A stretch of 64,000 bases of DNA from Flavimaribacter sp039888615. Its GTDB lineage: Bacteria > Pseudomonadota > Alphaproteobacteria > Rhizobiales > Rhizobiaceae. Location: NCBI GenBank assembly GCA_039888615.1, contig JBDQQS010000002.1; one strand, given 5' to 3'. Positions 26,211 to 34,437 of the stretch are shown piece after piece. The stretch's first letter is position 1. Each line of letters starts with the position of its first letter. Under the pieces are notes generated by a model. It was not told where the DNA came from. It ran no database searches and worked only from the letters and a program-made list of their open reading frames with translations. The translations under genes were made by a program, and so were the position numbers.

Positions 26211-26235
26211 AACGCGTGGTCTTGAGAAGGGTTCC
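26211..26235 (-). promoter_or_regulatory. EcfG-type promoter of the one-helix protein gene
   Basis: Minus strand: GGAAC (26235-26231), 16 bases, CGTT (26214-26211). Confidence 0.9.
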
Positions 26236-26340
26236 ATAAACGACGTTGAAGTCACCACGGGGAGAGAAAGCGAACAAGGGACGGCGCCATCGAGTGAAGT
26301 TGATTGCGGGAGCAAGCGGTGCTGGCATTCGTTCTTTTGC

Positions 26341-26365
26341 GGAACTTCAGAGCCTTCCTGGCGTT
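26341..26365 (+). promoter_or_regulatory. EcfG-type promoter of the 26397 gene
   Basis: GGAAC (26341-26345), 16 bases, CGTT (26362-26365); 31 bases before the start codon. Confidence 0.9.
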
Positions 26366-26396
26366 TTCCCAGAGAACTTAAACATAAGGATATGAC

Positions 26397-26645
26397 ATGT
26401 CTGAGAAATTGACCGGACGCCAAGTAAAACAGGGTGACCAAAGCCCCAGTCTCGCCAAGGCCCTATTATTTGGTTTGGCGGCGGCCGCCCTCGTTTGGGT
26501 TGGCGTGGAAATTTACGGATACGCATTGAAGGGCGACACTGAGCAGCTCGAAGAACTTACCGATGAGCAAAGCGTCGGCTCCGATAACATGTCAACCGGA
26601 AGCGTCGAGCGCACATCGCCGGATACGCAAACTCAGACTGACTGA
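26397..26645 (+). CDS. Small membrane protein, GSR member
   Basis: 82 residues with one central membrane helix (ALLFGLAAAALVWVGVEIYGYAL), a basic N terminus and an acidic Ser/Thr-rich C-terminal tail. AAGGA precedes the ATG. The promoter is an exact EcfG match. The family is not recognised; the layout resembles other one-helix stress proteins nearby. Confidence 0.78.
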   Translation: MSEKLTGRQVKQGDQSPSLAKALLFGLAAAALVWVGVEIYGYALKGDTEQLEELTDEQSVGSDNMSTGSVERTSPDTQTQTD

Positions 26646-26683
26646 CATTCATCAATGTCAATTAGCTGCATAGATCGCATGTT

Positions 26684-26710
26684 ATATCCGCCCAACCGGG
26701 CGGATTTGTG
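26684..26710 (+). terminator. Terminator after the 26397 gene
   Basis: ATCCGCCC and GGGCGGAT around AACC, then TTGTG. The T run is short; the hairpin could serve both converging genes. Confidence 0.65.
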
Positions 26711-26726
26711 ATTCTTATTCATGTTA

Positions 26727-27239
26727 TCAATTGGTTCGTTCGCCATCTGAGTGTTTATTCCCGTTATTGGGAATGATGCGATGTTCGACGATCCGCAGCA
26801 ACGCCAGAACGAAAAGGGCAAACAGCGTGGCGATCATTGCGATTGTCACGTAACCCAAGCCCGTTGCAAGTCCTATGGCGCCGGCCAGCCATAAGCCTGC
26901 GCCAGTTGTCAGTCCGTGAATCTCGCCGCGTGCAAAGATGATGACGCCGGCCGCCAAGAACGCCACACCACTGGTGACCGCCTCGATCAGTCTGAGCGGA
27001 TCAATACGGATAGATTTTTGATCGAAAACGGAATGATGCGTAATCTCGATTGTTAGCAGAGCAACAGTGCATGCAGCCAGACAGACAAGAATATGGGTTC
27101 TCAACCCTGCCGGCCTGTTGCGCCACTCTCTCTCGAATCCAACCAAGGCTCCGAAAAAGGTAGCCAGCGCGAGCCTGACGGCAATGACCGAAAGCGGCAG
27201 CCATGTTTCCGTGAAAAGCGAAGTGTCTGCGAAGTCCAT
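26727..27239 (-). CDS. MgtC/SapB family membrane protein
   Basis: 170 residues with four or five helices: LALATFFGALVGFERE (the family signature with GxExE), LVCLAACTVALLTI, SGVAFLAAGVIIFARG and GLWLAGAIGLATGLGYVTIAMIATLFALFVLALL. MgtC proteins modulate F1Fo-ATPase, Mg2+ homeostasis or survival in stress; the C-terminal ACT-like domain of virulence MgtC is missing. The EcfG -10 ends only 7 bases before the ATG, so the message should be leaderless or nearly so. Confidence 0.88.
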   Translation of the reverse strand: MDFADTSLFTETWLPLSVIAVRLALATFFGALVGFEREWRNRPAGLRTHILVCLAACTVALLTIEITHHSVFDQKSIRIDPLRLIEAVTSGVAFLAAGVIIFARGEIHGLTTGAGLWLAGAIGLATGLGYVTIAMIATLFALFVLALLRIVEHRIIPNNGNKHSDGERTN

Positions 27240-27246
27240 TGAACGA

Positions 27247-27271
27247 AACGTGTGACCTGAGGTTTTGTTCC
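27247..27271 (-). promoter_or_regulatory. EcfG-type promoter of the mgtC-like gene
   Basis: Minus strand: GGAAC (27271-27267), 16 bases, CGTT (27250-27247); unusually close to the start codon at 27239. Confidence 0.85.
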
Positions 27272-27291
27272 GTTTCGAATAGTCGCGAACA

Positions 27292-27576
27292 CTACCCTTC
27301 AGCGGGCTGCGTTGGAATGTCTTCAGGTGAAATGACAGGCGTTTCGCCCACGTCCGGCGCCGGTTCTACAATTTCCGGGTCGCTGGATAATTCGGGCTTG
27401 AGAACGCCGTCGCAACGCCCCATGGTTTTTGTCAGGGAGTCCTTGTCGCCTGTTGTCTCCTCGAGATTGTTCGGGTCGACGACACAATCGTTCTGCGATT
27501 GCGCCACGGCGGTCTCTGACGACGCCATCATAATGATGGCGGTCACCACAAAGCGGAATGTTTTCCCTGAGGTCAT
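27292..27576 (-). CDS. Small secreted acidic protein
   Basis: 94 residues with a signal peptide ending AVA-Q (about 25). The mature part is acidic and proline-rich (VEPAPDVGETPVISPEDIPTQ) with two cysteines (NDCVVDP, MGRCDGV) that may pair in the periplasm. No family recognised. A possible but non-standard EcfG promoter lies upstream. Confidence 0.65.
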   Translation of the reverse strand: MTSGKTFRFVVTAIIMMASSETAVAQSQNDCVVDPNNLEETTGDKDSLTKTMGRCDGVLKPELSSDPEIVEPAPDVGETPVISPEDIPTQPAEG

Positions 27577-27584
27577 GATGACAT

Positions 27585-27610
27585 AACCGGCAAGGCGGAT
27601 ATTTTGTTCC
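27585..27610 (-). promoter_or_regulatory. Possible EcfG promoter of the 27292 gene
   Basis: Minus strand: GGAAC (27610-27606), 17 bases, GGTT (27588-27585). One base longer than the other copies, and the -10 lies only 8 bases before the start codon. Confidence 0.4.
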
Positions 27611-27628
27611 GGAAACTGTGTCGGTCGG

Positions 27629-28144
27629 TTAGGCCGCCGGTTTGCGGAACAGGCTGAGCGCGATCAGACTGACGCCGTTTGAAATGAGTTCGATCGCCAG
27701 CATTACGCCGAGTAGAACCGTCGCCGCTTCCTGGAAATTCGTGAAAATCAGAATCGCCAGCACAATCGAAACTAGACCGGAAATCAGCACCAGCGGGAAG
27801 TAGCGCGCCCGCCTGATCTTGTATGCGGTGATCAGCTTGGAGACGCCCGCCGCCGCGATCAGAATGCTGAGGACCAGCGTAAGGGAGATAATGCCTGAAA
27901 ACGGATTGCTGAGCAGAGAAACCCCTGCCAGCAACGCCAGCACGCCGATCAGTCCGGCCCACAACGCCGCCCCGCGACCTTGCTCGCGAAAGGCCGACAT
28001 AACCTGCAAGACGCCGACGATAATGAAAATCCAGCCGATCAGCCTTTCGGCGGCGACAGTGGCCGCGAGAGGATTAAGCAGGGCGACAAGACCCCCGATG
28101 ATAGAAATTAAGCCGACAATCAACCAAAGCATCCAGTTTTTCAT
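27629..28144 (-). CDS. HdeD family (DUF308) membrane protein
   Basis: 171 residues with six short membrane helices in three pairs, as in HdeD: WLIVGLISIIGGLVALLNPLAA, LIGWIFIIVGVLQVMSAF, GLIGVLALLAGVSLLSNPFSGI and so on. HdeD is linked to acid resistance in enterobacteria; here it is probably another envelope stress protein. GGGGGAAAAGCG precedes the ATG. I see no EcfG promoter, in contrast to the genes on its left. Confidence 0.88.
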   Translation of the reverse strand: MKNWMLWLIVGLISIIGGLVALLNPLAATVAAERLIGWIFIIVGVLQVMSAFREQGRGAALWAGLIGVLALLAGVSLLSNPFSGIISLTLVLSILIAAAGVSKLITAYKIRRARYFPLVLISGLVSIVLAILIFTNFQEAATVLLGVMLAIELISNGVSLIALSLFRKPAA

Positions 28145-28438
28145 CGCTTTTCCCCCGAATGACCAGATTCGTTCAAGAGTAGCATTTCGAGCGGGATGCA
28201 GGAAGAAGCAGCGAAGCTGTCAGATTTTCGGAACGCCTTTTGGTCGCGAGCGACGCTTCTGTGCGGCAATCCGGAACTGGGCGTTTGCCGCGCCGTAGCC
28301 GCCTCGACGTTCCACGATTTCTCCCATCCTCGCAACGGGGCCAGTTATGTATTGTTCAATAAAATTTTCAATCCTTTGTACTATGTAGTTAAAACAAACT
28401 GGTGGCGAAGCGCGGCAAAAGTCTATTGAAGACGGGAT
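28145..28438. other. Gene-free stretch between hdeD and the TetR pseudogene
   Basis: No supportable open frame. It should hold the promoters of the two divergent genes; the AT-rich part at 28345-28400 before the TetR start is the likeliest, but no clear -35/-10 pair stands out. Confidence 0.5.
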
Positions 28439-29093
28439 ATGGAAACACAGCGGCAAGCCGAAACCGGGAAAACAATTCAGCGTCAGGGCTGGAAACAGGA
28501 TCCGGAGGGCGTTCGGGCGAACATTCTCGAGGTCGCCCTTAAAGAATTCGCTGACCGTGGCTTGTCCGGCGCCCGCCGCCAAGACGCGGACGTCGAAGCG
28601 GATGATTCGCTACTATTTCGACGACAAGGACGGCCTGTACCGAAAGGGACTGAAACAGACCTATCGCGAAGTGCGCACTGGTGGGAAGGAACTGATGCTC
28701 GATCACCTCGCGCCGAAAGAGGCGCTGCGCCGTCTGACGGAATTCACTTTCGATCATTACAGCGAGAACCCGGATTTCATCCGCATCGTGATGATCGAGA
28801 ACATTCATCACGGCAAATATCTCAAACATTCAGACTTGATAGGTTAATTGAACCAGGAGGCGATTTCCCAGATTGAAGCGATCTATGACAAGGGTCTTGA
28901 GCAGGGCGTGTTCCAAAACGGCTGTTCGCCGCTTGCCATTCACTGGCTCATTTGCGCGCTGAGTTTCCTTAATGTTTCCAACAGAGTTACTTTCTCACTG
29001 CTGTTTGGCGATGCGTTGCATGATCACGACGGGCAACTCGACCTGCTTTCCCAGGTGTCCGACGCCGTTCTGAAGTTCGTCGCGGAAGAATAG
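28439..29093 (+). pseudogene. TetR-family regulator, decayed
   Basis: The start reads METQRQAETGK through ILEVALKEFADRGLSGAR, the first helix of a TetR DNA-binding domain. Then the frame is lost: KTRTSKRMIRYYFDDKDGLYRK, the rest of the helix-turn-helix, continues in another frame from about 28573. A stretch of about 13 bases, encoding the usual VDEIA, seems deleted at 28565-28575. The ligand-binding part runs to a TAA at 28845-28847 inside SDLIG*LNQEA and then on to 29093, ending VLKFVAEE. Two independent lesions make a functional repressor unlikely. Confidence 0.85.
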
Positions 29094-29120
29094 GGTGTAT
29101 CGACGAGGATGGGCGCGCTG

Positions 29121-29417
29121 CTACCGTCTGGATTTACGAACGCACTGGCGCACGTGACATTTCTCGGTGTCGCGCGCTGTCACGAATGCGGGCTTTGACA
29201 TGTTCGATGAACGACAATCCCTGCTTGACGCCACGAACGTGTCATAAAGGGGTATGCCCCGATTTCGAGGTGACGCATAGTGCAGTTGAGCGCTCCCGTC
29301 ACGCTTGAGCGCCGACTGTACCTGCGCGCAGGTCATCCCGCGCGTATTGTACGTGTTCATCGCGAAGGCAGACGCAGTAACCATGCTTATGATGGCGGCA
29401 AGAAGAAGCGTTTTCAT
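29121..29417 (-). CDS. Small secreted cysteine-containing protein
   Basis: 98 residues with a signal peptide (cut near AFA-M). The mature part has four cysteines in the pattern GMTCAQVQ ... SRDCRSSN ... EKCHVRQC, which fits a small family of rhizobial secreted proteins with two disulfides. The function is unknown. GCGGAGAT precedes the ATG at 29417. Confidence 0.72.
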   Translation of the reverse strand: MKTLLLAAIISMVTASAFAMNTYNTRGMTCAQVQSALKRDGSAQLHYASPRNRGIPLYDTFVASSRDCRSSNMSKPAFVTARDTEKCHVRQCVRKSRR

Positions 29418-29588
29418 CGCTGTATCTCCGCTGAAACTGGTATCGAAAGAATAGGACAGAATAGTCCAGGATAACAGTCCGAACTTGGAAAGCAGGCAAT
29501 CTCCTTGCTTCAGTCAGGGCGTCTTAACGCGCCTGCTGTTGTGTATTCAGCCAGGGAAGGAGTGATGAAAACGGGTGTCCGCAGTATA

Positions 29589-29780
29589 TCAAACGTCGCA
29601 AATGACGATATCGGCGGCTTCAGGTTTTATGCGCTGCGCGATGTCGTAGGCGTCGATATAATCCTGTGCTGCGACCTTGCATTCTCCGATCGGTTTGTCA
29701 TCTGTGTCGAAGAACGCTACGTCGAACATGGCCAGTCCGGCGGGGGCGTTGTAGGCTGAGGTGACTGCATCGTGTTTCAT
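29589..29780 (-). CDS. Hypothetical small protein
   Basis: 63 residues, acidic and mixed alpha/beta (FDVAFFDTDDKPIGECKVAAQDYIDAYDIAQ). GGGAG lies about 11 bases before the ATG. The strong palindromes upstream look like an operator region for it. No family recognised. Confidence 0.5.
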   Translation of the reverse strand: MKHDAVTSAYNAPAGLAMFDVAFFDTDDKPIGECKVAAQDYIDAYDIAQRIKPEAADIVICDV

Positions 29781-29798
29781 TGGAGATAGGGCTCCCTG

Positions 29799-29840
29799 TT
29801 ATGGTTAATAAACAGTGTTTATACTTATTATTAACCATAA
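29799..29840. repeat. Nested AT-rich palindromes upstream of the 63-residue protein gene
   Basis: An outer inverted repeat, TTATGGTTAATAA (29799-29811) with TTATTAACCATAA (29828-29840), overlaps an inner one, ATAAACA-g-TGTTTAT (29808-29822). Both are perfect. They lie 19 bases before the start codon at 29780 on the minus strand, as expected for an operator. Confidence 0.7.
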
Positions 29841-29942
29841 TTAATAGCCGCCAGTTGTGATTCCACTGTGAAATACACCCAAATTACCGAAATTTAATGT
29901 TTTGGCGGGGTTTTTGAGCCGAAAATCGGGCTTTTAGGTCAC

Positions 29943-30029
29943 TGGTGCCCCCTGCCGGACTTGAACCGGCACGCCCGAAAGGGCCACAGATTTTAAGTCT
30001 GTTGCGTATACCAATTTCGCCAAGGGGGC
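29943..30029 (-). tRNA. tRNA-Leu (UAA)
   Basis: 87 bases including an encoded CCA. Acceptor GCCCCCT with AGGGGGC, anticodon loop CTTAAAA between CAGA and TCTG, a long variable arm (GGCCCTTTCGGGC) and the TPsiC arm GCCGGTTCAAGTCCGGC. Confidence 0.95.
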
Positions 30030-30074
30030 ACGCGCCGCTACTGGTAAATATCCGGAAGCAGATTGCAAGTTTTT

Positions 30075-30392
30075 TCAGGCGACGCCACGTTCGCTGTGAA
30101 CCGAAGCAATTTCGTTGAAATCGTCTTTGGTAATATCGGAAATCGGCAAATGGATGCGCAATGTTTCAATCGGCTTGCCCGGCCGCATCACGCCGACAAC
30201 CGTCTCAATATCGGGGCAGCCCTCATCGCGGCAGGCAAGTTCAGTTACGGAGACAGCCACGTCGGGTTCGAGTTTGAGAACCTCTCTTGTCCATTCCTTG
30301 ATCCCTCGTGTCTTTTCAGGAACGCCGCGTCGCGGGGCGAGGGGATTCGCGAGAGCCTTGATTGTCGATCTCGGGCGGGTGATATCAACCAT
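30075..30392 (-). CDS. Conserved hypothetical protein coupled to the CobW GTPase
   Basis: 105 residues from ATG 30392 (AAGGA 8 bases upstream). It has a basic N terminus and a core AVSVTELACRDEGCPDIETVVGVMRPGKPIETLRIHLP, with two cysteines in a CxxxGC pattern that could bind metal. Its start overlaps the CobW stop by eight bases, so the two are translated together. I do not know a named family; a metal-related partner of the GTPase is inference. Confidence 0.75.
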   Translation of the reverse strand: MVDITRPRSTIKALANPLAPRRGVPEKTRGIKEWTREVLKLEPDVAVSVTELACRDEGCPDIETVVGVMRPGKPIETLRIHLPISDITKDDFNEIASVHSERGVA

Positions 30393-31608
30393 GATGATGT
30401 CCTTGCCTGTCTGTCGCGTATAGTTTCCAGACACGAGCCCTCTGGATGGCTGCGAATCGAAATACTCTTATTGTGTCTTTCCTGATCCCGGTCAAAGCCC
30501 GTTGGATCAGGGTTGGCCGGCTATTAAGCGACGCCTCGAACAACTTCTTCACCGGATCGGATTCGACACCGTCCGTGATGAATACGAGACGTGTTCGACG
30601 GTCATCGTCCGGCCAACGTTCGAGAACGGTGTGCGGATAGACCACATGTTGAACGGCATGGACGATGCGTGGTCTATCCGGATCTCCCTCAACACTGATA
30701 ATTCCCTTGACCCTGAGAAGGCTCGGGCCGGCTGACTTGCTGAGAAGCTTGAGAAATTGGTGGAATGCTGCGGCTTCAACCGGTTCATCCCGGACGATGG
30801 CGAATGTTCGGATCCGTGCGCCGTGGCGTGTGAGCCGCGCGTTGTCGTCATCCTGTTTGGTCTTGTCTTTGTTATCAGAGGAGATCGCGCCTTCCAAGGC
30901 GAGCCATAATGTCACATCGTCTCCGAGATCCGTTGGCCGGTAACGACGCGGTAGGAACAGTTCCGCAGCGTCGAAATCATTTTTGCGCCAATCTATGATC
31001 GGAGCAGATGGATTAATAATTGAGAGTTGGGCGCGCAGTCTTTCGATATCTGTCTTTGTCGCTGGCTCGCGGGCGAGATCGGTTTTGGCGAGAACAAGGC
31101 GATCCGCAAACGCAATCTGCTTGGAAGCTTCAAACTGATTCTCTATGGCAAGTTCGGCTGTCAGAATATCCACAAGGGTGACAATTCCGGCGAGTTCGAA
31201 GTTGCGCGCCACGACATGATCGGCAAGGCCAAAGGCCGCGACGCCGCCTGGCAATAACTGGTTGACGACCGGGGCAGGGTCGGCAAGTCCAGTGGTTTCT
31301 ATGATGACGCGACTGAATGCGATTTCTCCGGCGTCAACCATCGTCTGCAATTCGTACAGAGTTGTACGTACGTCGCTCCCCAAGGTGCAGCACAAACATC
31401 CTGTCGTGGCGCGCGTGACCCGGCTTTCGCCGACCCGAACAAGGTCATGATCCAGTGCAACGTCGCCGAATTCGTTCATAATGACTGCGGTGTCGCCAAA
31501 AGCAGGCTGCTGCAGGACATGGTTCAGGAGCGTGGATTTACCCGCGCCAAGAAACCCTGTCAGAAGAAAAACCGGGATTTTACCTCTACAGGCAGTAATT
31601 TTGGACAA
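30385..31608 (-). CDS. CobW/COG0523 family G3E GTPase (metal chaperone type)
   Basis: 407 residues from a TTG at 31608 behind GGGGA. Walker A is GFLGAGKSTLLNH, the metal-binding GCLCCT (CxCC) motif follows, then ETTGLADP (switch II type) and a guanine-specificity segment VLAKTDLA. The C-terminal CobW_C domain follows a linker with an acidic/His patch. These GTPases deliver zinc, cobalt or other metals. A Zur-like palindrome 30 bases upstream points to a zinc role. No ATG is available upstream in frame before the AT-rich promoter. Confidence 0.88.
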   Translation of the reverse strand: MSKITACRGKIPVFLLTGFLGAGKSTLLNHVLQQPAFGDTAVIMNEFGDVALDHDLVRVGESRVTRATTGCLCCTLGSDVRTTLYELQTMVDAGEIAFSRVIIETTGLADPAPVVNQLLPGGVAAFGLADHVVARNFELAGIVTLVDILTAELAIENQFEASKQIAFADRLVLAKTDLAREPATKTDIERLRAQLSIINPSAPIIDWRKNDFDAAELFLPRRYRPTDLGDDVTLWLALEGAISSDNKDKTKQDDDNARLTRHGARIRTFAIVRDEPVEAAAFHQFLKLLSKSAGPSLLRVKGIISVEGDPDRPRIVHAVQHVVYPHTVLERWPDDDRRTRLVFITDGVESDPVKKLFEASLNSRPTLIQRALTGIRKDTIRVFRFAAIQRARVWKLYATDRQGHHHG

Positions 31609-31637
31609 AGCGGTTTCCCCGTCGTTGTCGAGCGGAA

Positions 31638-31664
31638 ATGATTTGTAATAGTATAACAAATCAT
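31638..31664. promoter_or_regulatory. Zur-box-like palindrome upstream of the CobW gene
   Basis: The perfect arms ATGATTTGT and ACAAATCAT flank AATAGTATA. The core TGTAATAGTATAACA differs by one arm base from TGTTATA-n-TATAACA, the alphaproteobacterial Zur-type motif as I remember it. It lies 30 bases before the TTG start. Confidence 0.7.
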
Positions 31665-31896
31665 ATGCGAGCAGGTAATATTTTTGCCTATTGAACGTCA
31701 AGTTTGATAGAAGGGATCGCGCGGCCTGACCGGCGTGGCAAGGTGACGCTTCCAAATCCTGTTTTCGGCTTTCGCGAATGTCGCTGGTTGATGGCGCGCG
31801 CACCAAGCGCCCGGTCGGAATTTTCATGCCGGATTTTGCGCGCCGAAACCAATCATTTATAGCGGGTCGAATCAAAATGATGGGTTCAAAATCCGA

Positions 31897-33144
31897 ATGA
31901 AAATCGCCATTGAAAACGCCGCTACTGCGCTGCGCAGCATATTTCCCGAAACGCCGCTGCAACTGAACGAATTTCTGAGCGATCGCTACGATGCCCGGAT
32001 TTTTCTCAAACGTGAAGATCTCTCCCCGGTGCGGTCTTTCAAAATTCGCGGCGCCTTCAATTTTCTGCGAAAGGTGATCGAAAAAGACGCCGACGCCAAT
32101 CGTTTTGTCTGCGCTTCGGCCGGTAATCACAGCCAGGGTTTTGCGTTCGCCTGCCGCCATTTTGCGCGTCACGGCGTAGTCTACATGCCCGTTACGACGC
32201 CGCAGCAGAAGATCGACAAGACCAGAGCCTTCGGCGGCGAATATATCGATATCCGGCTGTTCGGCGACATATTTGACGACTGCTATCGCGCAGCAGTTGA
32301 CTATGGACTGCAGAACGACGCCGTCATGGTGCCGCCGTTCGATCATTCCGACATCATCGAAGGACAGGCGACTGTAGCTGTCGAAATCGCGAATCAGATG
32401 CCCGAAGGCGAGGGGATTGATCTCGTACTTGTACCGGTAGGCGGCGGCGGGCTTGCGTCCGGGGTGACAGGGTATCTCGATGGCGTCGTCGCCAGGGACA
32501 GTTTCATTTTTTGCGAACCAGCCGGCGCGCCGAGCCTCAAGGAATCGTTGGCCGCGGCCGGTCGCGTCAGGCTTGCTCAGGTGGACAATTTCGTGGATGG
32601 CGCGGCTGTCGCTGAAATTGGGGTTGAAAATTTCGAGCGCCTCAAGGGTTTTTCCCCTGAACAGGCGATCACGATCGACGAAAACGCGATCTGTGCGACC
32701 ATGACGGAGTTCCTGAACGTCGAGGGGGTGGTTCTGGAACCGGCCGGCGCGCTGCCAATTGCAGCGCTCGAAAAAGTCGATCCGGATGTGCTGAAGGGTA
32801 AAACAGTGATTGTGATCGTCTCGGGCGGCAATTTCGATTTCGAGCGACTGCCCGACGTCAAGGAAAGGGCGATGCGTTATTCGGGGTTGAAGAAGTATTT
32901 CGTCATTCGGCTGGCTCAGAGACCGGGAGCTCTGCGCGACTTTCTCAATATGCTCGGTCCGGAAGACGATATTGCTCGCTTTGAATATCTGAAGAAGTCG
33001 GCGCGCAATTTCGGGTCAGTGCTAATCGGCATCGAAACAAAGCATTCGAGCAACTTCGCCGATTTGACGCAGAAGTTCACAGAGTCGGGCCTGCGTTATC
33101 AGGACATCACCGAGAACGACATCCTGTCCAGCCTGATAATCTGA
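31897..33144 (+). CDS. ilvA: Threonine ammonia-lyase (threonine dehydratase)
   Basis: 415 residues. It deaminates threonine to 2-oxobutanoate, the first step to isoleucine. The PLP lysine is in SFKIRGA, the substrate loop is SAGNHSQG, the phosphate loop is GGGGLASG. The C-terminal part (YSGLKKYFVIRLAQRPGALRDFL ... FGSVLIGIE) is a single ACT-like regulatory domain, so isoleucine inhibition is likely. The ATG at 31897 has no strong ribosome site. Confidence 0.92.
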   Translation: MKIAIENAATALRSIFPETPLQLNEFLSDRYDARIFLKREDLSPVRSFKIRGAFNFLRKVIEKDADANRFVCASAGNHSQGFAFACRHFARHGVVYMPVTTPQQKIDKTRAFGGEYIDIRLFGDIFDDCYRAAVDYGLQNDAVMVPPFDHSDIIEGQATVAVEIANQMPEGEGIDLVLVPVGGGGLASGVTGYLDGVVARDSFIFCEPAGAPSLKESLAAAGRVRLAQVDNFVDGAAVAEIGVENFERLKGFSPEQAITIDENAICATMTEFLNVEGVVLEPAGALPIAALEKVDPDVLKGKTVIVIVSGGNFDFERLPDVKERAMRYSGLKKYFVIRLAQRPGALRDFLNMLGPEDDIARFEYLKKSARNFGSVLIGIETKHSSNFADLTQKFTESGLRYQDITENDILSSLII

Positions 33145-33216
33145 CGGGTTGCATTCGCTGATAAAATCGGCTTGGGATTAGAGCCCGCCAGGCGGAGCGG
33201 GAGGAGGAATCTAAAC

Positions 33217-34410
33217 ATGGCCGGTATCGTGGCTCTTGCGGCTGCCTATGTCTTTTCGCAGTTTTACCGGTCTTTTCTGGCTGTGCTTACTCCGGTGCTT
33301 TCCGAGGAGTTGGGCGCGACCAAGGCGGACTTGTCCCAGGCCTCCGGCATATGGTTCCTTACATTCGCGCTCATGCAGTTCATCGTGGGCGTGTCGCTTG
33401 ACCGGTTCGGGCCAAGGCGCACCGCAGCGGTTCTTTTTGCCTTCGGTTCTGGAGGCGGCGCTTTGCTGTTTGCCAGCGCCAATACGCCTTCCACCATCAC
33501 GATTGCGATGGGTATGATCGGCATTGGCTGTTCTCCTGTTCTGATGGCGTCGCTCTTCATTTTCGCCCACCGGTTCGCTGCAGCGCGTTTCGCTGTGCTT
33601 TCATCATGGCTTATGGCGCTTGGCACAGCGGGCAATGTCATTGGCGCCCGGCCTCTGGTGCTTGCAATAGAAATGGCGGGCTGGAGAACGACCATGCTGA
33701 CGCTTGCGTTCATATCTATTGCTGTGGCAGTCGCGGTTTTTTTGATCGTAGAGGATCCCCCGAGACAAAAAAATGACGGGTCCAGCTTCGGCGGGTATCT
33801 GCAACTGTTGAAGATGCCGGCGATGTGGCTGATTGGCCCCCTTATGGCGGTCAGCTATGCGCCCGCCGCCGGTATACGAGGCCTGTGGATAGGGCCTTAT
33901 CTTTCGGATGTTTACGGGCTTTCACCCGACGCCCTGGGCAATGTGGCGTTATTCATGGCGGTTTCCATGATCATAGGCGCGTTCATATATGGGCCGATGG
34001 ATACGCTGTTGAATACCCGCAAATGGGTCGGGTTCTTCGGAAACGTCGTCCTGACACTGGCTCTGTTGGCGTTGTTTGTATGGCCAGTCCTGCCGGTGCT
34101 GCAGGCAAGTCTCTTGATGATCGTCATCGGCCTGTTCGGCGCCAGCTATGGATTGATCATGGCGCATGGTCGCGCCTTCTGCCCGCCCAATCTGGTTGGG
34201 CGCGGGGTCACGCTGCTGAATTTCTTTTCGATCGGAGGCGTGGGGTTGATTCAGTTCCTGACCGGACGTATTGCCGACAGCACTTTTGATCCGGCCGCCC
34301 CGGAGCGCGCCTTTTCTCTGGTGTTTGCAACCTATGCCGGCCTCATGCTCATAGCGCTTGTGATCTATCTGTTTTCGCAGGACAAGCCGCCGCGCGAAAA
34401 GGCCGGGTAG
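33217..34410 (+). CDS. MFS transporter
   Basis: 397 residues and about twelve membrane helices. The loop between helices 2 and 3 is VGVSLDRFGPRRTAAVL, the MFS signature, and an equivalent GPMDTLLNTRKWVG follows helix 8. The start at 33217 is set by GGAGGAGG just upstream. The substrate is unknown; it follows ilvA by 72 bases in the same direction, possibly cotranscribed. Confidence 0.88.
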   Translation: MAGIVALAAAYVFSQFYRSFLAVLTPVLSEELGATKADLSQASGIWFLTFALMQFIVGVSLDRFGPRRTAAVLFAFGSGGGALLFASANTPSTITIAMGMIGIGCSPVLMASLFIFAHRFAAARFAVLSSWLMALGTAGNVIGARPLVLAIEMAGWRTTMLTLAFISIAVAVAVFLIVEDPPRQKNDGSSFGGYLQLLKMPAMWLIGPLMAVSYAPAAGIRGLWIGPYLSDVYGLSPDALGNVALFMAVSMIIGAFIYGPMDTLLNTRKWVGFFGNVVLTLALLALFVWPVLPVLQASLLMIVIGLFGASYGLIMAHGRAFCPPNLVGRGVTLLNFFSIGGVGLIQFLTGRIADSTFDPAAPERAFSLVFATYAGLMLIALVIYLFSQDKPPREKAG

Positions 34411-34437
34411 ATACGCAGCGTGATCGCGCCCAAAGGG

